Below are positions 8,821 to 18,096 of a stretch of DNA of 64,000 bases, piece after piece. This stretch comes from Luteibacter sp. 9135. GTDB lineage: Bacteria; Pseudomonadota; Gammaproteobacteria; Xanthomonadales; Rhodanobacteraceae. The DNA lies in assembly GCF_000745005.1 (NCBI RefSeq), contig NZ_JQNB01000001.1:248001-312000 (forward strand). The letters are read 5' to 3'. Numbering within the stretch: the stretch's first letter is position 1; each line of letters opens with the position of its first letter. The notes under the pieces were generated by a model. It did not search any database, was not told where the DNA came from, and saw only the letters and a program-made list of their open reading frames with translations. The translations under genes and the position numbers were made by a program.

Positions 8821-9590
8821 GGCGTGTTCGCGGGGGCGAGCCCGGCCTTGCGTTGGAGGTTGACGGCACCGTCGCGACCCAGCGGGCCGAAACGGGCAAT
8901 GAGATGCGACAGCGCGGTGTCGGGAGCGCGCGGCGCCAGGCGACCGTCGAGGCGCCAGCCTAGCGGCGAGGCGGCAAGGGCCGCGTTCGCGGCCAGCGGC
9001 CCCTGGCCGTCGTCGGCCAGCGTGGCACGCAGCACGCCACCGGTGCTGGCCGCCTTCAGGGCCAGGTTGCCCAGCGCCACGACGCCTTCCGGCGTGCGCA
9101 CGGCCGCAGCGTGCCAACGGACGACCGCCTCCAGCGCCAGCGGCCAGTTGCCCTGGAGGTCGGCCCGCGGGATGTGGCCTTCGACCACGCCGAGCGGCGC
9201 CAGGTCCTGCGGAGAGGCCGGGCCGGCCAGCGCTGCGGCATCCAGCCGGAAATCGACGCCGGTCCAGTGCACGGTATCGGGATCGGTACGCTCCAGATGC
9301 CCGTCGAAGCGACCGGCGCGACCGTCCATGTGCAGCTGCAGATGGATGCGGCCGAGGATCGCGTCACGGCCCAGGCGCCAGCTGGCCTGGCCCAGTTCGC
9401 GGCCGTCACGCGCCGTGACGCGACCCGCGCGGCCGTCCCACAGCGTGCCCGACAGGTCGTCCAGCACCACGCCCTTCGCGCGTGCGGCGAACAGCGGCAC
9501 CGCCACGCTGGCAGGCAGGAACCAGTAGAACAGGCCGCCGGCAAGCAGCAGCACGACGACGCCCAGGGCGACCCGACGAAGCCATTTCAA
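8817..9590 (-). CDS. gspN: Type II secretion system protein N (GspN)-like
   Basis: The predicted 257-residue product has one N-terminal membrane anchor (MKWLRRVALGVVVLLLAGG), then a periplasmic region with the GspN features VVLDDLSGTLWDGRAGRV and VHWTGVDFRL...LAPLGVVEGHI. GspN is an accessory inner-membrane protein of type II secretion. No other gsp genes are in the window, so it is an orphan here. The start appears to be TTG at 9590, preceded by AGGTGATGG; no in-frame ATG fits the membrane anchor. It overlaps the next gene by ATGA. Confidence 0.75.
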   Translation of the reverse strand: MKWLRRVALGVVVLLLAGGLFYWFLPASVAVPLFAARAKGVVLDDLSGTLWDGRAGRVTARDGRELGQASWRLGRDAILGRIHLQLHMDGRAGRFDGHLERTDPDTVHWTGVDFRLDAAALAGPASPQDLAPLGVVEGHIPRADLQGNWPLALEAVVRWHAAAVRTPEGVVALGNLALKAASTGGVLRATLADDGQGPLAANAALAASPLGWRLDGRLAPRAPDTALSHLIARFGPLGRDGAVNLQRKAGLAPANTP

Positions 9591-9648
9591 ACCATCACCT
9601 CGACACTCCTTACTTGAGGCACGGCGGCCCGGGGGCGATGATGGGCCG

Positions 9649-11019
9649 ATGACCGAGACCCTTTTCGCTTCCCAGGCGGCCGACACGCTCGTCGCGCGCG
9701 ACCTTTCCGTTCTCTGGCACCCGTGCACCCAGATGCACGACCACGAAACCCTGCCCATGGTACCCGTCGCACGCGGCGAAGGGGCATGGCTGGTCGGCAC
9801 CGACGGCCGGCGTTACCTCGATGCCGTCAGTTCCTGGTGGACCAACCTGTTCGGTCATGCGGAACCCCGCATCGCCAGCGCGGTGAAGGACCAGCTCGAC
9901 AAGCTGGAACACGTGATCTTCGCCGGCTTCACCCACGCGCCCGCCGTGGAACTGGCCGAGGAACTGGTGCGCATCACGCCGCCGGGCCTGGATCGCGTGT
10001 TCCTGGCCGACAACGGTTCCGCGGCCATCGAAGTGGCGCTGAAGATGAGCTTCCATTACTGGCTCAACCGCGGCCACGGCGAGAAGACCCGGTTCATCGC
10101 GCTCACCGGCAGTTACCACGGCGAGACGCTGGGCGCGCTTTCGGTCAGCGACGTGGCGCTGTACCGGAAAACCTATGCGCCGCTGCTGCTGACGCCGGAG
10201 CTCGCCCCCTCCGCCGACACCTACGAAGGCGAACCGGGCGAAACGCCACGCGAGATCGCCACCCGCCGCCTCGCGCAGATGCGCGACATCCTCGAACGCC
10301 ACGCGCACGAAACCTGTGCGGTGATCGTCGAGCCGCTGGTGCAGTGCGCCGGCGGCATGCGCATGTACGACGCGTCTTATCTCACCGGGCTGCGCGCATT
10401 GTGCGACGAGTTCGACGTGCACTTCATCGCCGACGAGATCGCCGTGGGCTTCGGCCGCACGGGCACCTTGTTCGCCTGCGAGCAGGCCGGTGTCTCGCCC
10501 GACTTCATGTGCCTGTCCAAGGGCCTCACCGGCGGTTTCCTGCCGTTGTCGGCGGTGCTCACCACGCAGGACGTGTACCAGGCGTTCTACGCGGAATACG
10601 CGGCGGGCAAGGCCTTCCTGCACTCGCACAGCTACACCGGCAACCCGCTGGCCTGCCGGGCCGCGACCGCCACGCTGGGCATCTTCCGCGACGATCCCGT
10701 GCTCGAGCGCAACCGCGTGCTGGCCGCACGCATGGCGCAACGGATCGCCCCGCTGGTGGACCATCCGCACGTGGCGCAGGTCCGCCAGACCGGAATGATC
10801 GCCGCCGTGGAAATGGTCGCGGACAAGGCGAAGCGCACACCGTTCCCGGCCGGCGACCGACGCGGCCTGCGCGTGTACCGCCACGGCCTGGCCCACGGCG
10901 CGCTGCTACGTCCGCTGGGCGACATCGTCTACTTCATGCCGCCCTACGCCATCACGGAAGACGAGATCGACTTCATGGTGGATACCGCCATCGCCGGCAT
11001 AGACGCCGCCACCCGCTAG
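9649..11019 (+). CDS. bioA: Adenosylmethionine-8-amino-7-oxononanoate aminotransferase
   Basis: The 456-residue PLP enzyme makes 7,8-diaminopelargonate in biotin synthesis, using SAM as amino donor. The N-terminal LSVLWHPCTQMHDHE is a BioA hallmark. Later motifs are LTGSYHGETLGALSV, HFIADEIAVGFGRTG (PLP aspartate) and CLSKGLTGGFLPLS (Schiff-base lysine). It is divergent from gspN across 58 bases. The other bio genes are not here. Confidence 0.95.
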   Translation: MTETLFASQAADTLVARDLSVLWHPCTQMHDHETLPMVPVARGEGAWLVGTDGRRYLDAVSSWWTNLFGHAEPRIASAVKDQLDKLEHVIFAGFTHAPAVELAEELVRITPPGLDRVFLADNGSAAIEVALKMSFHYWLNRGHGEKTRFIALTGSYHGETLGALSVSDVALYRKTYAPLLLTPELAPSADTYEGEPGETPREIATRRLAQMRDILERHAHETCAVIVEPLVQCAGGMRMYDASYLTGLRALCDEFDVHFIADEIAVGFGRTGTLFACEQAGVSPDFMCLSKGLTGGFLPLSAVLTTQDVYQAFYAEYAAGKAFLHSHSYTGNPLACRAATATLGIFRDDPVLERNRVLAARMAQRIAPLVDHPHVAQVRQTGMIAAVEMVADKAKRTPFPAGDRRGLRVYRHGLAHGALLRPLGDIVYFMPPYAITEDEIDFMVDTAIAGIDAATR

Positions 11020-11069
11020 CGGCGGCGCGCCGTCGCTACAATGGCGGTTTGCCCCCGAGGGACGCCACC

Positions 11070-11804
11070 ATGCGCAGCATTCGCATCCATGTCGACATGC
11101 CGCTGACCAGCGGGCAGGACCTGACCCTGCCCGCCCAAGCAGGTGAACATGTGGCCCGCGTGCTGCGCCTGGAAGCCGGTGCGCCGGTGGTGTTGTTTTC
11201 CGGCAACGACGGCATGGAATTCGACGCCACGCTGGCCAGCGTCGGCAAGCGCGAAGTGGTGGCACATGTGGGTGCGGGTCGCCCCGTGCACAACGAATCG
11301 CCGCTGGCGCTGACGCTGGTGCAGGGCGTGGCGCGCGGCGAGAAGATGGACCTGATCGTGCAAAAGGCGACCGAACTCGGCGTCGGCCGCATCGTGCCGA
11401 TCCTTACCGAGCGGTCCGAGGTGAAACTGGATGCCGCGCGCGGCGAGAAGCGCCTGCTGCACTGGCGCGCCGTGGCCGCCAGCGCCTGCGAGCAATCCGG
11501 CCGCGCGCGGGTACCGCAGGTGGACGCAGCCGTGCCGATGGCGACCTGGCTGGCCGCCCTGGGCGACGACAGCGCCATGCGGCTCGCCCTGCTACCCGAG
11601 GGCACGCGGCGCCCCGGGGAACTGGCCCTCACCGGCCCCGCGCTACTCGCCATCGGCCCGGAGGGTGGTTTCGGCGAGCGCGACCGCACGGCACTGGCGG
11701 CGCACGGTTTCACCGGCCTGAGGCTGGGCCCGCGCATCCTGCGCACGGAGACGGCGGGCCTGGCCGCCATCGCCGCGCTGCAGGCACTCTACGGCGACCT
11801 CTGA
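11070..11804 (+). CDS. rsmE: 16S rRNA (uracil(1498)-N3)-methyltransferase
   Basis: The 244-residue protein is an RsmE-family SPOUT methyltransferase that modifies U1498 of 16S rRNA. An N-terminal PUA-like part (HVARVLRLEAGAPVVLFSG) precedes VQGVARGEKMDLIVQKATELGVGRIVPI. The knotted C-terminus shows LLAIGPEGGFGERD and LRLGPRILRTETA. I chose the ATG at 11070; the frame upstream of it only shadows bioA. Its 3' end overlaps the convergent reductase by 16 bases. Confidence 0.94.
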   Translation: MRSIRIHVDMPLTSGQDLTLPAQAGEHVARVLRLEAGAPVVLFSGNDGMEFDATLASVGKREVVAHVGAGRPVHNESPLALTLVQGVARGEKMDLIVQKATELGVGRIVPILTERSEVKLDAARGEKRLLHWRAVAASACEQSGRARVPQVDAAVPMATWLAALGDDSAMRLALLPEGTRRPGELALTGPALLAIGPEGGFGERDRTALAAHGFTGLRLGPRILRTETAGLAAIAALQALYGDL

Positions 11805-12769
11805 CCCAGTACGCCGTCGATCCGGCGCATCACGCCTTCGTCCAGCAGGGACACCGCATCCAGCGCCCCCAGGTTGGCTTCCAGCTGCGACGTGTGGCTG
11901 GCGCCGAGGATCACGGTGGAGACGTGCGGGTTTTTCAGGCACCAGGCCAGCGACATCGTGGCCATCGGTAGACCGAGGTCGGCGGCGATCGGCGCGAGGG
12001 CACGCACGGTGTGCAGCCAAGTCCCGTCGTTTTCGAGCTTTTCGTCACGCAACCAGACATTGCCCGGCTGGCCCAGGCGCGAATCGTCCGGCACGCCGTC
12101 GTTGTACTTGCCCGTCAGCAGGCCCGACGCGAGCGGCGACCATATCGTGGTGCCCATGCCATAGCGCTCGTACAGCGGCGCGTATTCCCGCTCGAACCGT
12201 TCGCGATGCAGCAGGTTGTACTGCGGCTGCTCCATCGACGGCGCGATGAGGTGGTGCTCGCGGGCCACGCGATGCGCCTCTTCGATCTGCACGGCCGTCC
12301 ATTCGCTGGTGCCCCAGTACATGACCTTGCCCTGCCGGACCAGGGCGTCCATGGCGAGCACGGTTTCCAGGATCGGCGTATCGGGGTCGGCACGGTGGCA
12401 GAAGTACAAATCGAGGTAATCCACGCGCAGGCGCTGCAGCGCCTGGTGGCACGCATCGAACACGTGCTTGCGCGACAGGCCGCGCTGGGTGGGTTTCGGG
12501 TCGGTCACCGCCCCGAAGTAGACCTTGCTGGACACCGTATACGCATCGCGCGGCAGGCGCAGGTCGGCGATCACGTCGCCCATGAGGCGCTCGGCGTCAC
12601 CCGCGTTGTAGGTTTCGGCATTGTCGAAGAAGTTCACGCCACGGTCGTAGGCCAGCGCGATCAGCTCGCGGGCCTGCGTGCGCCCGACCTGCCGGCCGAA
12701 CGTCACCCACGCGCCGTAAGACAGCGCGGACACCTTGAGGCCGGTCGAACCGAGACGGCGGTATTCCAT
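11789..12769 (-). CDS. Aldo/keto reductase (Kv-beta/YghZ-like)
   Basis: The 326-residue NADPH-dependent reductase shows the catalytic tetrad in context: FFDNAETYNAG (Asp, Tyr), TVSSKVYFG (Lys) and DLYFCHRADPDTP (His). The beginning MEYRRLGSTGLKVSALSYGAW and the end SLAWCLKNPHVSTVILGAS resemble the potassium-channel beta-subunit-like branch. The substrate is unknown. The gene lies just downstream of pgpA, ten bases away, and may be the last gene of the riboflavin/housekeeping array. Confidence 0.88.
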   Translation of the reverse strand: MEYRRLGSTGLKVSALSYGAWVTFGRQVGRTQARELIALAYDRGVNFFDNAETYNAGDAERLMGDVIADLRLPRDAYTVSSKVYFGAVTDPKPTQRGLSRKHVFDACHQALQRLRVDYLDLYFCHRADPDTPILETVLAMDALVRQGKVMYWGTSEWTAVQIEEAHRVAREHHLIAPSMEQPQYNLLHRERFEREYAPLYERYGMGTTIWSPLASGLLTGKYNDGVPDDSRLGQPGNVWLRDEKLENDGTWLHTVRALAPIAADLGLPMATMSLAWCLKNPHVSTVILGASHTSQLEANLGALDAVSLLDEGVMRRIDGVLGQRSP

Positions 12770-12779
12770 CGGGGTATTC

Positions 12780-13280
12780 CTAGCGAACGAAGAAGAGGAC
12801 CAGCGACAGCACGGCCGCCGCGAAGAGGCCGGCGATGACATCGTCCAGCATGACGCCCAGGCCACCCTTCACCCGACGATCGAACCACGCGATCGGCCAG
12901 GGCTTCCACACGTCGAACAGGCGGAACAGGGCGAACCCGGCCAGCACCACCCACCACGGGGCAAGCAGTGCGGGCAGCAAGGCGATCCACTGGCCGACGA
13001 ACTCGTCCCAGACCAGGCTGCGATGGTCGGCCACGCCGAGGATGCGCCCGGCGATTTCGCACGCCCACACACCAACGGCGAAGCTCACCACCAGGATGGC
13101 CATCCAGGCGAGCGGCGGCAGGTCGCGCAGCAGCAGCCACGGCAGGATCGCCGCCGCCGAGCCGAACGTACCCTGCGCCTTCGGCGTCAGGCCCGAGCCG
13201 AACCCGCAGGCCAGCCAGCCCGCCGGCGAGGTCAGCAGGCGGCGGCGGTCGGCCGGATCGAGGACGTACTTGGTGCTCAT
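12780..13280 (-). CDS. pgpA: Phosphatidylglycerophosphatase A
   Basis: The 166-residue inner-membrane protein dephosphorylates phosphatidylglycerol phosphate. Characteristic segments are LACGFGSGLTPKAQGTFGSAAAI, HRSLVWDEFVGQWIALL and FDRRVKGGLGVMLDDVIAGL, with acidic residues placed as in PgpA. The start overlaps the thiL stop by ATGA, as in many gammaproteobacterial thiL-pgpA pairs. Confidence 0.94.
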   Translation of the reverse strand: MSTKYVLDPADRRRLLTSPAGWLACGFGSGLTPKAQGTFGSAAAILPWLLLRDLPPLAWMAILVVSFAVGVWACEIAGRILGVADHRSLVWDEFVGQWIALLPALLAPWWVVLAGFALFRLFDVWKPWPIAWFDRRVKGGLGVMLDDVIAGLFAAAVLSLVLFFVR

Positions 13281-14230
13281 GCCGCGAAGTGGTTCCAGCC
13301 GCTGCGCGCCGGCGCAAGGGTTTCTCCCGCGGCATCCACCACGCGCACGCCCGCGCCTTCGACGATGCGCCCGATGCGCGTGGCACCGCAGCCGAGCCGC
13401 GAAAGCACGGCGCCCACCTCAGCCGCCTGGTCGGCGGGTACCGTGAAGCACAGCTCGTAGTCGTCGCCGCCACTCAGCGCGAAGTCCTGCGCGTCGGCCT
13501 CGGCGAAATGCGTCAGCAGCGCGGACGAGCGCGGCAGCAACGCGGCATCGATGGACGCACCCACGCCGCTGGCCGTGCAGATGTGGCCCAGGTCGGCCAC
13601 AAGGCCGTCGGAGATATCGATGCAGGCGGTGGCCACCCCGCGCAACGCCTGCCCGGCCGACAAGCGCGGCACCGGCCGGTTCAGCCGCTCGATCATGCCG
13701 GCATAGGGTGTGATGTCGTTTTCCTCGAGGCAACGCAGGCCGGCCGCCGCGTCACCGAGCGTGCCGGTGACCATCACCGCGTCGCCCACGCGCGCGCCGG
13801 AACGCAGCAACGCCTCGCCCGGTGCGATAAAGCCGTGGACCGCCACGGTGACCGTCAGCGGCCCACGCGTGGTGTCGCCACCGATCAACGCGAGGCGATA
13901 AGGCGTGGCCAGTTCGGCGAAACCGCGGGCCAGGCCGTCGAAGAAGGCTTCGTCGCCGTCGGGCGTGGTCAGCGCCAGCAGCGCCCACGCGGGCGTGGCC
14001 CCCATGGCGGCCAGATCGGAAAGATTCACTGCCAACGCTTTCCAGCCGATGTCCGCCGGATCGGTGCCCGGCGGAAAATGGATACCCTCCACCAGCGTGT
14101 CCACCGCGATCGCCAGTTCACGCCCGGCGGGCACGGCCACCACGGCCGCATCGTCGCCGATTCCCGTCAGCACATCGTCGCGATGGACGCTGGTGTGACG
14201 GCGGATGCGGTCGATCAGGTCGAATTCCAT
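13277..14230 (-). CDS. thiL: Thiamine-monophosphate kinase
   Basis: The 317-residue ATP-dependent kinase converts thiamine phosphate to the diphosphate. Visible family motifs are IGDDAAVV, VDTLVEGIHFPPGTDPADIGWKALAVNLSDLAAMGATP, LIGGDTTRGPLTVTVAVHG and ISDGLVADLGHI. It lies between nusB (35-base gap) and pgpA (overlap), the classical nusB-thiL-pgpA order. Confidence 0.95.
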   Translation of the reverse strand: MEFDLIDRIRRHTSVHRDDVLTGIGDDAAVVAVPAGRELAIAVDTLVEGIHFPPGTDPADIGWKALAVNLSDLAAMGATPAWALLALTTPDGDEAFFDGLARGFAELATPYRLALIGGDTTRGPLTVTVAVHGFIAPGEALLRSGARVGDAVMVTGTLGDAAAGLRCLEENDITPYAGMIERLNRPVPRLSAGQALRGVATACIDISDGLVADLGHICTASGVGASIDAALLPRSSALLTHFAEADAQDFALSGGDDYELCFTVPADQAAEVGAVLSRLGCGATRIGRIVEGAGVRVVDAAGETLAPARSGWNHFAA

Positions 14231-14265
14231 GCAGGTTCCTTGTCCCGCGGGGATTCGCGGTGGGC

Positions 14266-14709
14266 TCAGGATCGCTTCTCGGCGGTACGCCAGTGCGTCG
14301 CGAGTTTGTCGAGGACACCGTTCACATAGCTGTGGCCATGGTCGGCACCGAACCGCTTGGTGGCTTCCACCGCCTCGTTGATGACGACGCGGTAGGGAAC
14401 GTCCGGACGGTATTTCAGCTCGTAGGCACCCATGCGCAGGGCGGACAGCTCGATGGGATCGATCTGCGCCACTTCGCGATCGACGAAGGGCTTGATGCCT
14501 TCGTCCAGTTCCTTCACGTGCTGCTCGACTCCGCGCAGGATGTCCTCGAAGTATTCGAGGTCGGCCACCACCATGTCCTGCTCATGGCGGAACTGCTCGA
14601 TGACGTTCCCCATCTTGGCGCCGCCCACCTGCCACGCGTACAGCGCCTGCAGCGCACGACGGCGCGCGCGGGAGCGGGCAGCCAGGTCGATCCCGTGCGG
14701 CGTGCTCAT
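14266..14709 (-). CDS. nusB: Transcription antitermination factor NusB
   Basis: The 147-residue protein starts like NusB ([17 protein letters not shown]) and ends with [32 protein letters not shown], the conserved C-terminal helices. With NusE it binds boxA of rRNA leaders and supports antitermination. The ATG overlaps the ribH stop by ATGA. Confidence 0.96.
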   Translation of the reverse strand: MSTPHGIDLAARSRARRRALQALYAWQVGGAKMGNVIEQFRHEQDMVVADLEYFEDILRGVEQHVKELDEGIKPFVDREVAQIDPIELSALRMGAYELKYRPDVPYRVVINEAVEATKRFGADHGHSYVNGVLDKLATHWRTAEKRS

Positions 14710-15173
14710 CGGGCCAGCTTCGTGTAGAGGTTGGCCATCTCGATGGCGACCATGGCGGCATCGCTGCCCTTGTTGCCGGCCTTGGTGCCGGCACGCTCGA
14801 TCGCCTGCTCGATGCTGTCGGTGGTCAGCACGCCGAAGGCCACCGGCACGCCCGAGACATACGCGGCCTGCCCCAGGCCCTTGGCGGCCTCACCGGCCAC
14901 GTAGTCGAAATGCGGCGTGGAGCCACGGATGACCGCGCCCAGGCCGATCACGGCGGCGTACCCGCCGGCACCGGCGACCTTGTAGGCGGCCTGTGCGATC
15001 TCCCAGGCGCCGGGTACGCGGATCAGGTCGATCGCGTCGTCGCTCACGCCGTGGCGGACCAGGGTGTCGCGCGCGCCTTCGATCAGCGGCTCGACGACGA
15101 AGCTGTTGAAACGACCCGCGACGATGGCGAAACGGCCTTTCGGGGTGGCGAAATCGCCTTCGATGATCTTCAT
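14706..15173 (-). CDS. ribH: 6,7-dimethyl-8-ribityllumazine synthase
   Basis: The 155-residue lumazine synthase condenses 3,4-dihydroxy-2-butanone 4-phosphate with the ribitylaminouracil. Motifs include [53 protein letters not shown] and [21 protein letters not shown]. It is coupled to nusB and separated from ribBA by the ldcA gene. Confidence 0.96.
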   Translation of the reverse strand: MKIIEGDFATPKGRFAIVAGRFNSFVVEPLIEGARDTLVRHGVSDDAIDLIRVPGAWEIAQAAYKVAGAGGYAAVIGLGAVIRGSTPHFDYVAGEAAKGLGQAAYVSGVPVAFGVLTTDSIEQAIERAGTKAGNKGSDAAMVAIEMANLYTKLAR

Positions 15174-15218
15174 GTACGCATGTCCTGTGGCGAAACGGCC
15201 GCCGGGCGGCCGGGTATT

Positions 15219-16151
15219 TTACGGGGTTTTCGGCCGGGGATGGCCGGTGAACGTGAGGCGGGCCTGTCCGGCGGCGACACGCAGCCGGCCCGGTGCGCCG
15301 AACGGCAGGGTGAACTTGCGCGGGCCATGACCGAAGGGCAGCCCGCGGACGATGGGTACGCCGCTCGCGGCGGCGATGCGGTCGAGCGCCACGTCCACGT
15401 CGTAGCCGTTGTCGTATTCGGTCACCCGGTAGTTGATGAAGTCGCCCACCACCAGCGCCGCCTGGCGACGCAGCACGCCGGCATGCAGCAGCTGGTAGAG
15501 CATGCGTTCCACGCGGTAGGGCGGCTCGGCCAGGTCTTCCACATAAAGAATGCCGCCGTCGATCGCCGGGAAATACGGCGTGCCGGCCAACCCGGCCAGC
15601 ATGGCCAGGTTGCCACCCCAGAGGGTGCCTTCGACGTGGATGTCCGAGGTTTCCGGCGCATCCCACGTCGCCTGCCCTTCTTCCGCCGCCAGCGTCTCCC
15701 ATACATGCGCCCAGGTCTGGGCATCGAGGCTGGCCGCGCCGAAATCACCCCCCAGCATGGGCCCGCCGAGCGTCACCAGACCGCTCTTCGCATACAGCGC
15801 GCATTGCAACGCGGTGAAGTCGCTCAGGCCCAACAGGGCCACGGGCGCGCCACGCAGGCGGCGGCCCAGGCCCTCGTAATCGAGCAGCGGCAACAGGGGA
15901 TGCGCGCCGTATCCGCCGCGGATCGCCAGGGCGATATCGGGAAGATCGCGCGAGGGATCGGCCAGCGCGTTGAGGTCGGCCGCACGCTCGGCATCGCTGC
16001 CGGCAAAGCGCAATTCGCGACGTGCGAGCACTTCCTGGCCGGTTACGCGGTGGCCGGCCGCTTCCAGCCGGGCGATGCCCCGGCGCATGGCTTCGGCGGA
16101 TTGCGGGTAACCGGAAGGGGCGATGAGGCGGATGTCGTAGGTCGGGGGCAT
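15219..16151 (-). CDS. ldcA: Muramoyltetrapeptide (LD-)carboxypeptidase
   Basis: The 310-residue protein fits the S66 peptidase family, cytosolic LD-carboxypeptidases that trim D-Ala from recycled murein tetrapeptides. It has IRLIAPSG at the N-terminus, ALAIRGGYGAHPLLPLLDYEGL with the nucleophile region ALLGLSDFTAL, GILYVEDLAEPPYRVERML and the final HGPRKFTLPFG block. The ATG at 16151 fits the family; the reading upstream is unrelated. It sits between ribBA and ribH, which are usually adjacent. Confidence 0.88.
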   Translation of the reverse strand: MPPTYDIRLIAPSGYPQSAEAMRRGIARLEAAGHRVTGQEVLARRELRFAGSDAERAADLNALADPSRDLPDIALAIRGGYGAHPLLPLLDYEGLGRRLRGAPVALLGLSDFTALQCALYAKSGLVTLGGPMLGGDFGAASLDAQTWAHVWETLAAEEGQATWDAPETSDIHVEGTLWGGNLAMLAGLAGTPYFPAIDGGILYVEDLAEPPYRVERMLYQLLHAGVLRRQAALVVGDFINYRVTEYDNGYDVDVALDRIAAASGVPIVRGLPFGHGPRKFTLPFGAPGRLRVAAGQARLTFTGHPRPKTP

Positions 16152-16222
16152 GGTCTCGCGGGGTCGTGGCACGGGGCGGTAGCAATAGAGGGTCGCGGTG
16201 TGGAAGGCAACCCGCGGGAGGA

Positions 16223-17314
16223 TCAGCCTACCTGTTCCACCACTTCCAGGCCGAAGCCGGCAATGCCGACGAAGCGGCGCGGCGTACCCATCACGCGCAG
16301 GCGCCGCGCGCCGAGGTCGGCAAGGATCTGCGCACCGAGCCCGAGCTGACGCCACTCCTGGTCGTCGCGCGGCGTGGGCACCGGCACGGCATGGCGCTTG
16401 AGGCGACCCAGCAGCGCATCGGCACTGTCCTCGCCCGAGAGCACCACCAGCACGCCGCGATCCGCTTCGTGGATGCGTCGCAGCGCATCGGTCGCGGTCT
16501 GGCCGAGGTCGTCGCGGCGAAGGTGGAGCACGTCCGACAGCGTGTTGCGCACATGCACCCGCGTCAGCACCGGTTCGCCGTCGTCCACGTCGCCCCGGGT
16601 CAGCGCGAAGTGCAGGCCACTACGGATGGCGTCGCGGAAGGCGACCAGCCGGAAGGGACCGAACTCGGTATCGACGTCCTCCTCGTGCACGCGCTCCACC
16701 GTCTTCTCGGTTTCGAGGCGGTAACGGATCAGGTCGGCGATGCTGCCGATCTTCAGGCCGTGCTTCGCCGCGAATACTTCCAGTTCCGGTCGCCGGGCCA
16801 TGGAACCGTCATCGTGCAGGATCTCGATCAGCACCGACGAGGGTTCCAACCCGGCCAGCGCGGCCAGGTCGCAGCCGGCCTCGGTATGCCCGGCGCGCAT
16901 CAGTACACCGCCCGCCTGCGCGGTCAGCGGAAAGATGTGCCCGGGCATGATGATGTCGGCGGGCTTCGCGTCCTTCGCCGCGGCCACGCGAATCGTGTGC
17001 GCGCGATCCTGCGCGGAGATACCGGTGGTGACGCCTTCGGCCGCCTCGATCGAAACGGTGAAGTTGGTGTGGTACGGCGACGTGTTGTCGCTGACCATGG
17101 GCTTCAGTCCCAGCTGGCGGGTGTGCCGCTCGGTCAGCGTGAGGCACAGCAGCCCACGCGCCTCGCGGACCATGAAGTTGACGTCTTCCGGCCGCACCTT
17201 CTCGGCGGCCATGACGATATCGCCTTCGTTTTCGCGGTCTTCGTCGTCGAGGATGACGACCATGCGGCCCTGCCGGAGGTCCTCGAGGATCTCGGGGATG
17301 GTGTTGAAGGACAT
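16223..17314 (-). CDS. ribB: DHBP synthase fused to a degenerate GTP cyclohydrolase II domain (RibBX type)
   Basis: Of 363 residues the first ~200 form a full 3,4-dihydroxy-2-butanone-4-phosphate synthase: DDEDRENEGDIVMAAEKV, FMVREARGLLCLTL, RAGHTEAGCDLAALAGL. The rest aligns with GTP cyclohydrolase II (FGPFRLVAFRD, PVLTRVHVRNTLSDVLHLRRDD). There the three zinc cysteines are gone and the catalytic RQEGRGIGL segment is replaced by LSGEDSADALL. The protein should make the C4 unit of riboflavin but not open GTP, so an independent RibA is expected elsewhere. It lies 13 bases after ribE. Confidence 0.9.
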   Translation of the reverse strand: MSFNTIPEILEDLRQGRMVVILDDEDRENEGDIVMAAEKVRPEDVNFMVREARGLLCLTLTERHTRQLGLKPMVSDNTSPYHTNFTVSIEAAEGVTTGISAQDRAHTIRVAAAKDAKPADIIMPGHIFPLTAQAGGVLMRAGHTEAGCDLAALAGLEPSSVLIEILHDDGSMARRPELEVFAAKHGLKIGSIADLIRYRLETEKTVERVHEEDVDTEFGPFRLVAFRDAIRSGLHFALTRGDVDDGEPVLTRVHVRNTLSDVLHLRRDDLGQTATDALRRIHEADRGVLVVLSGEDSADALLGRLKRHAVPVPTPRDDQEWRQLGLGAQILADLGARRLRVMGTPRRFVGIAGFGLEVVEQVG

Positions 17315-17327
17315 GCGGAGCGGTTCC

Positions 17328-17969
17328 TCAGGCGAAGCCGTGCTGTTTCAGGAAAGCCTCGTCGAGGCGCGGGGCATCGCCGCCGGTGAGCAGCCGCTCG
17401 ACATAGCGCGCGACGACGTCGACCTCGATGTTCACGGCGTCCCCCGGGCGCCGGGCGACGAAAGCCGTATGTGCCACCGTATGGGGGATAAGGTTCACCC
17501 CGAAACGGTTGCCGCCGACTTCGTTCACCGTGAGGCTGGTGCCGTCGATGCACACGGAGCCCTTGTGGGCGATGTAGCGCGCTATCTCGCCGGGCACCTC
17601 GAAGGTCCAGCGCGAGGAGCGGCCGTCCGGTGCCACGGACACCACCTTGCCCACGCCGTCCACATGCCCCGAGACCATGTGCCCGCCCAGGCGGTCGGCC
17701 AGGCGCAGGGCTTTCTCCAGGTTCACCGGATCGCCGGCCTTGTGCTTGCCGAGGGTCGTGTGGGCCAGGGTTTCGTTGGAGACATCGGCCGCGAAGCTGG
17801 CGGCGTCGAAGGCCACCACGGTGAGGCAGACACCGGACACGGCGATGCTGTCGCCCAGGGCGACGTCGGTCATGTCGAGGGGGGCGGTGTCGACGACGAG
17901 GCGCACGTCGCCGCCGCGCGGTTCCAGCCGGGCGATGCGGCCGACGGCCTGGATGATGCCGGTGAACAT
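17328..17969 (-). CDS. ribE: Riboflavin synthase alpha subunit
   Basis: The 213-residue enzyme dismutates two lumazines to riboflavin. The N-terminus MFTGIIQAVGRI, the internal repeat of two lumazine-binding barrels (DSIAVSGVCLTVV and GSVCIDGTSLTVNEV) and MVSGHVDGVGKV are diagnostic. GGGAGGTCGCTG precedes the ATG. It is the first gene after the FMN riboswitch, so riboswitch control of ribE-ribBA and probably the downstream genes is expected. Confidence 0.96.
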   Translation of the reverse strand: MFTGIIQAVGRIARLEPRGGDVRLVVDTAPLDMTDVALGDSIAVSGVCLTVVAFDAASFAADVSNETLAHTTLGKHKAGDPVNLEKALRLADRLGGHMVSGHVDGVGKVVSVAPDGRSSRWTFEVPGEIARYIAHKGSVCIDGTSLTVNEVGGNRFGVNLIPHTVAHTAFVARRPGDAVNIEVDVVARYVERLLTGGDAPRLDEAFLKQHGFA

Positions 17970-18043
17970 GTCAGCGACCTCCCGCGAGGAAGGCGGCGAC
18001 GGAATGCTGGATTTTCATGAAACGTTTCCCGCGGTGGTGAGCG

Positions 18044-18060
18044 AAAAACGCCCCAAGGCG
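18044..18060 (-). terminator. Expression-platform terminator of the FMN riboswitch
   Basis: On the minus strand CGCCTTGGGGCG can form a CGCC/GGCG stem with a TTGG loop, followed directly by TTTTT. It lies downstream of the FMN aptamer and before ribE, where an FMN-induced transcription terminator would be expected. The flanking GC-rich sequence may extend the stem. Confidence 0.65.
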
Positions 18061-18096
18061 CATGGCGCCGCCCGCCCCGCCTGGGACGCGCTAACG

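Noticed and set aside
9723..11069. N-terminal part of a 693-codon frame running into rsmE
   Set aside because: It is out of frame across bioA and gives an Arg/Pro/Ala-rich nonsense sequence; only the part from 11070 is a real protein.
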